DNA from: VRUE01 sp963788975
GTDB lineage: Bacteria; Actinomycetota; Thermoleophilia; Solirubrobacterales; 70-9
Direction of reading: 5' to 3'
Assembly: GCA_963788975.1 (NCBI GenBank)
Contig: CAWBIJ010000004.1
Location: 1,116,001-1,180,000 of the forward strand
Length of the DNA stretch: 64,000 bases
Shown: positions 63,048 to 64,000 of the stretch, piece by piece
How the letters are laid out: each line of letters starts with the position of its first letter
Numbering within the stretch: position 1 is the first letter of the stretch
Translations under genes and position numbers: made by a program
The notes under the pieces: model-generated
What the model was told of the DNA's origin: nothing
What the model saw: the letters and a program-made list of their open reading frames with translations, nothing else
Database searches by the model: none

Positions 63048-64000
63048 TAGAGTTCAGGCCCCGCTGCCGCGGCGTCCTCGAGCGGCGGTCCCTCGCCCGC
63101 GGGTTGCTCGATCGGCCGGTCCTGGCCGGAGAAGTCGGCGAACTTGGGGAAGCGGTCGAGGAAGACCAGCTTGCGGGTGCCGATCGGCCCGTTGCGGTGC
63201 TTGGCGATGATCAGGTCGGCGAGGCCGTCGGGCTCGTCCTCGGGGTCGCGATAGTAGTCCTCGCGAAAGAGGAAGCCGACCAGGTCGGCATCCTGCTCCA
63301 GCTGTCCGGACTCACGCAGGTCGGAGAGCTGCGGCTTCGGTGGGTGGCGCTGCTCAGGTGCGCGCGAGAGCTGGGAGATCGCCAGCACCGGCACCTCCAG
63401 CTCGCGGGCAAGGATCTTCAGCCCGCGGCTCATCTGGCCGACCTGCTCGACCCGGTTGGCGCGGTGGTCATCGGAGCGCATCAGCTGCAGGTAGTCGACG
63501 ATCACCAGACCCAGGCCGCCCTTGTCCTGCTCCTGGGCGTGGAGGCGGCGGGCCTTCGCCCGCAGGTCGAGGATGCCGAGGTCGGAGGAGTCGTCGAACC
63601 AGAGCGGCGCCTGCTCCAGCTCGTTGCAGGCGCGCACCACCTTCGGCCAGTCTTTCTGGGCGACCTGCCCCTTGCGCAGCTTGTCGCCCGAGATCCGCGC
63701 CCGGCAGGCGATGAAGCGCTGTGCCAGCTCCACCTCCGACATCTCGAGCGAGAAGAAGGCAACCGGCAGGTTGCGCTTCACCGCCACGTTCTCGGCGATG
63801 TTGGCGACCAGGGCGCTCTTCCCCATCGCCGGCCGCGCCGCGACGATGATCAGGTTGCCGGGCTGGAAGCCGCCGGTGATCGCGTCGATGTCGCGAAACC
63901 CAGAGGGGGTGCCGGTCAGCTCGGTCTCGCCGGTGGAGAGCTTCTCCAGCCGGTCGACCTCGTCGTGCAGGATCTCGGAGAGCAGGCGGAAGTCACTCGC
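63047..64000 (-). CDS. dnaB: Replicative DNA helicase DnaB, C-terminal part, cut by window edge
   Basis: This is the RecA-like C-terminal domain of the hexameric replicative helicase. Walker A is ARPAMGKSALVANI, Walker B VIVDYLQLM, and the arginine-finger region SQLSRAPEQRHPPKPQLSDL follows, with DLIIAKHRNGPIGTRKL near the end. The frame is open to base 64000, so the N-terminal domain is outside the window. No intein interrupts the visible part. Confidence 0.95.
   Translation of the reverse strand, partial: ASDFRLLSEILHDEVDRLEKLSTGETELTGTPSGFRDIDAITGGFQPGNLIIVAARPAMGKSALVANIAENVAVKRNLPVAFFSLEMSEVELAQRFIACRARISGDKLRKGQVAQKDWPKVVRACNELEQAPLWFDDSSDLGILDLRAKARRLHAQEQDKGGLGLVIVDYLQLMRSDDHRANRVEQVGQMSRGLKILARELEVPVLAISQLSRAPEQRHPPKPQLSDLRESGQLEQDADLVGFLFREDYYRDPEDEPDGLADLIIAKHRNGPIGTRKLVFLDRFPKFADFSGQDRPIEQPAGEGPPLEDAAAAGPEL

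Overview
The window looks like a piece of the chromosome of a high-GC actinobacterium, most likely class Thermoleophilia (order Solirubrobacterales). The grounds are the very high GC, the FhaA-FhaB-PP2C-RodA-PBP cell-wall kinase cluster next to dnaA-dnaN-recF-dciA-gyrB-gyrA, a six-gene mce operon, and a menaquinol QcrABC complex. This is inference from gene content; no 16S rRNA is present.

Layout. 1-6215 (minus): Ser/Thr kinase, two FHA proteins, PP2C phosphatase, RodA/FtsW and a class B PBP cut by the window edge. 6271-8148 (plus): a membrane-anchored CARDB-like protein and prephenate dehydratase. 8269-17983 (minus): HNH protein, gyrA, gyrB, dciA, recF, dnaN, dnaA. 18103-22713 (plus): rpmH, rnpA, yidD, yidC, jag, rsmG, parA, parB. 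Together these form the replication-origin region, with transcription diverging between dnaA and rpmH. Next come tRNA-Ile, a bifunctional-nuclease-family gene, ddl with an aminotransferase, a phosphodiesterase/GT87-like membrane operon, a YmdB-like phosphoesterase and an ABC-2 exporter. 33041-36371 holds hemB, a fused AhbA/AhbB-type siroheme decarboxylase and hemL. 36436-42314 holds qcrABC, menG, a polyprenyl diphosphate synthase, tatA and tatC, a menaquinone-respiration block. 43241-56356 holds a secreted-protein gene, a large MmpL/RND transporter and six overlapping MCE-domain genes with no YrbE permease or MCE ATPase beside them. 56442-57624 is a small MerR-controlled membrane module. The right end has a second secreted paralogue, a TetR regulator, two related lipoproteins, purA, a DnaI/DnaC-like ATPase and the 3' part of dnaB.

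The most unusual content is not classical genes. (1) A 55-bp core occurs three times (8167-8221, 8829-8883, 29340-29394). Each copy sits in the loop of a different, perfectly base-paired 18-22 bp inverted repeat that starts at a TAG stop codon. The cores differ by compensatory base-pair changes, and the yidC terminator (19624-19650) looks like the same arrangement with a 3-nt loop. (2) A 72-nt cassette encoding a 23-residue peptide occurs twice (2630-2701 minus, 36368-36439 plus). Both copies have a start codon overlapping the upstream stop and a stop codon overlapping the downstream start, and they share 48 identical nucleotides. (3) Three further long inverted-repeat elements lie at 4356-4479, 19757-19882 and, inside a reading frame, 28869-28960.
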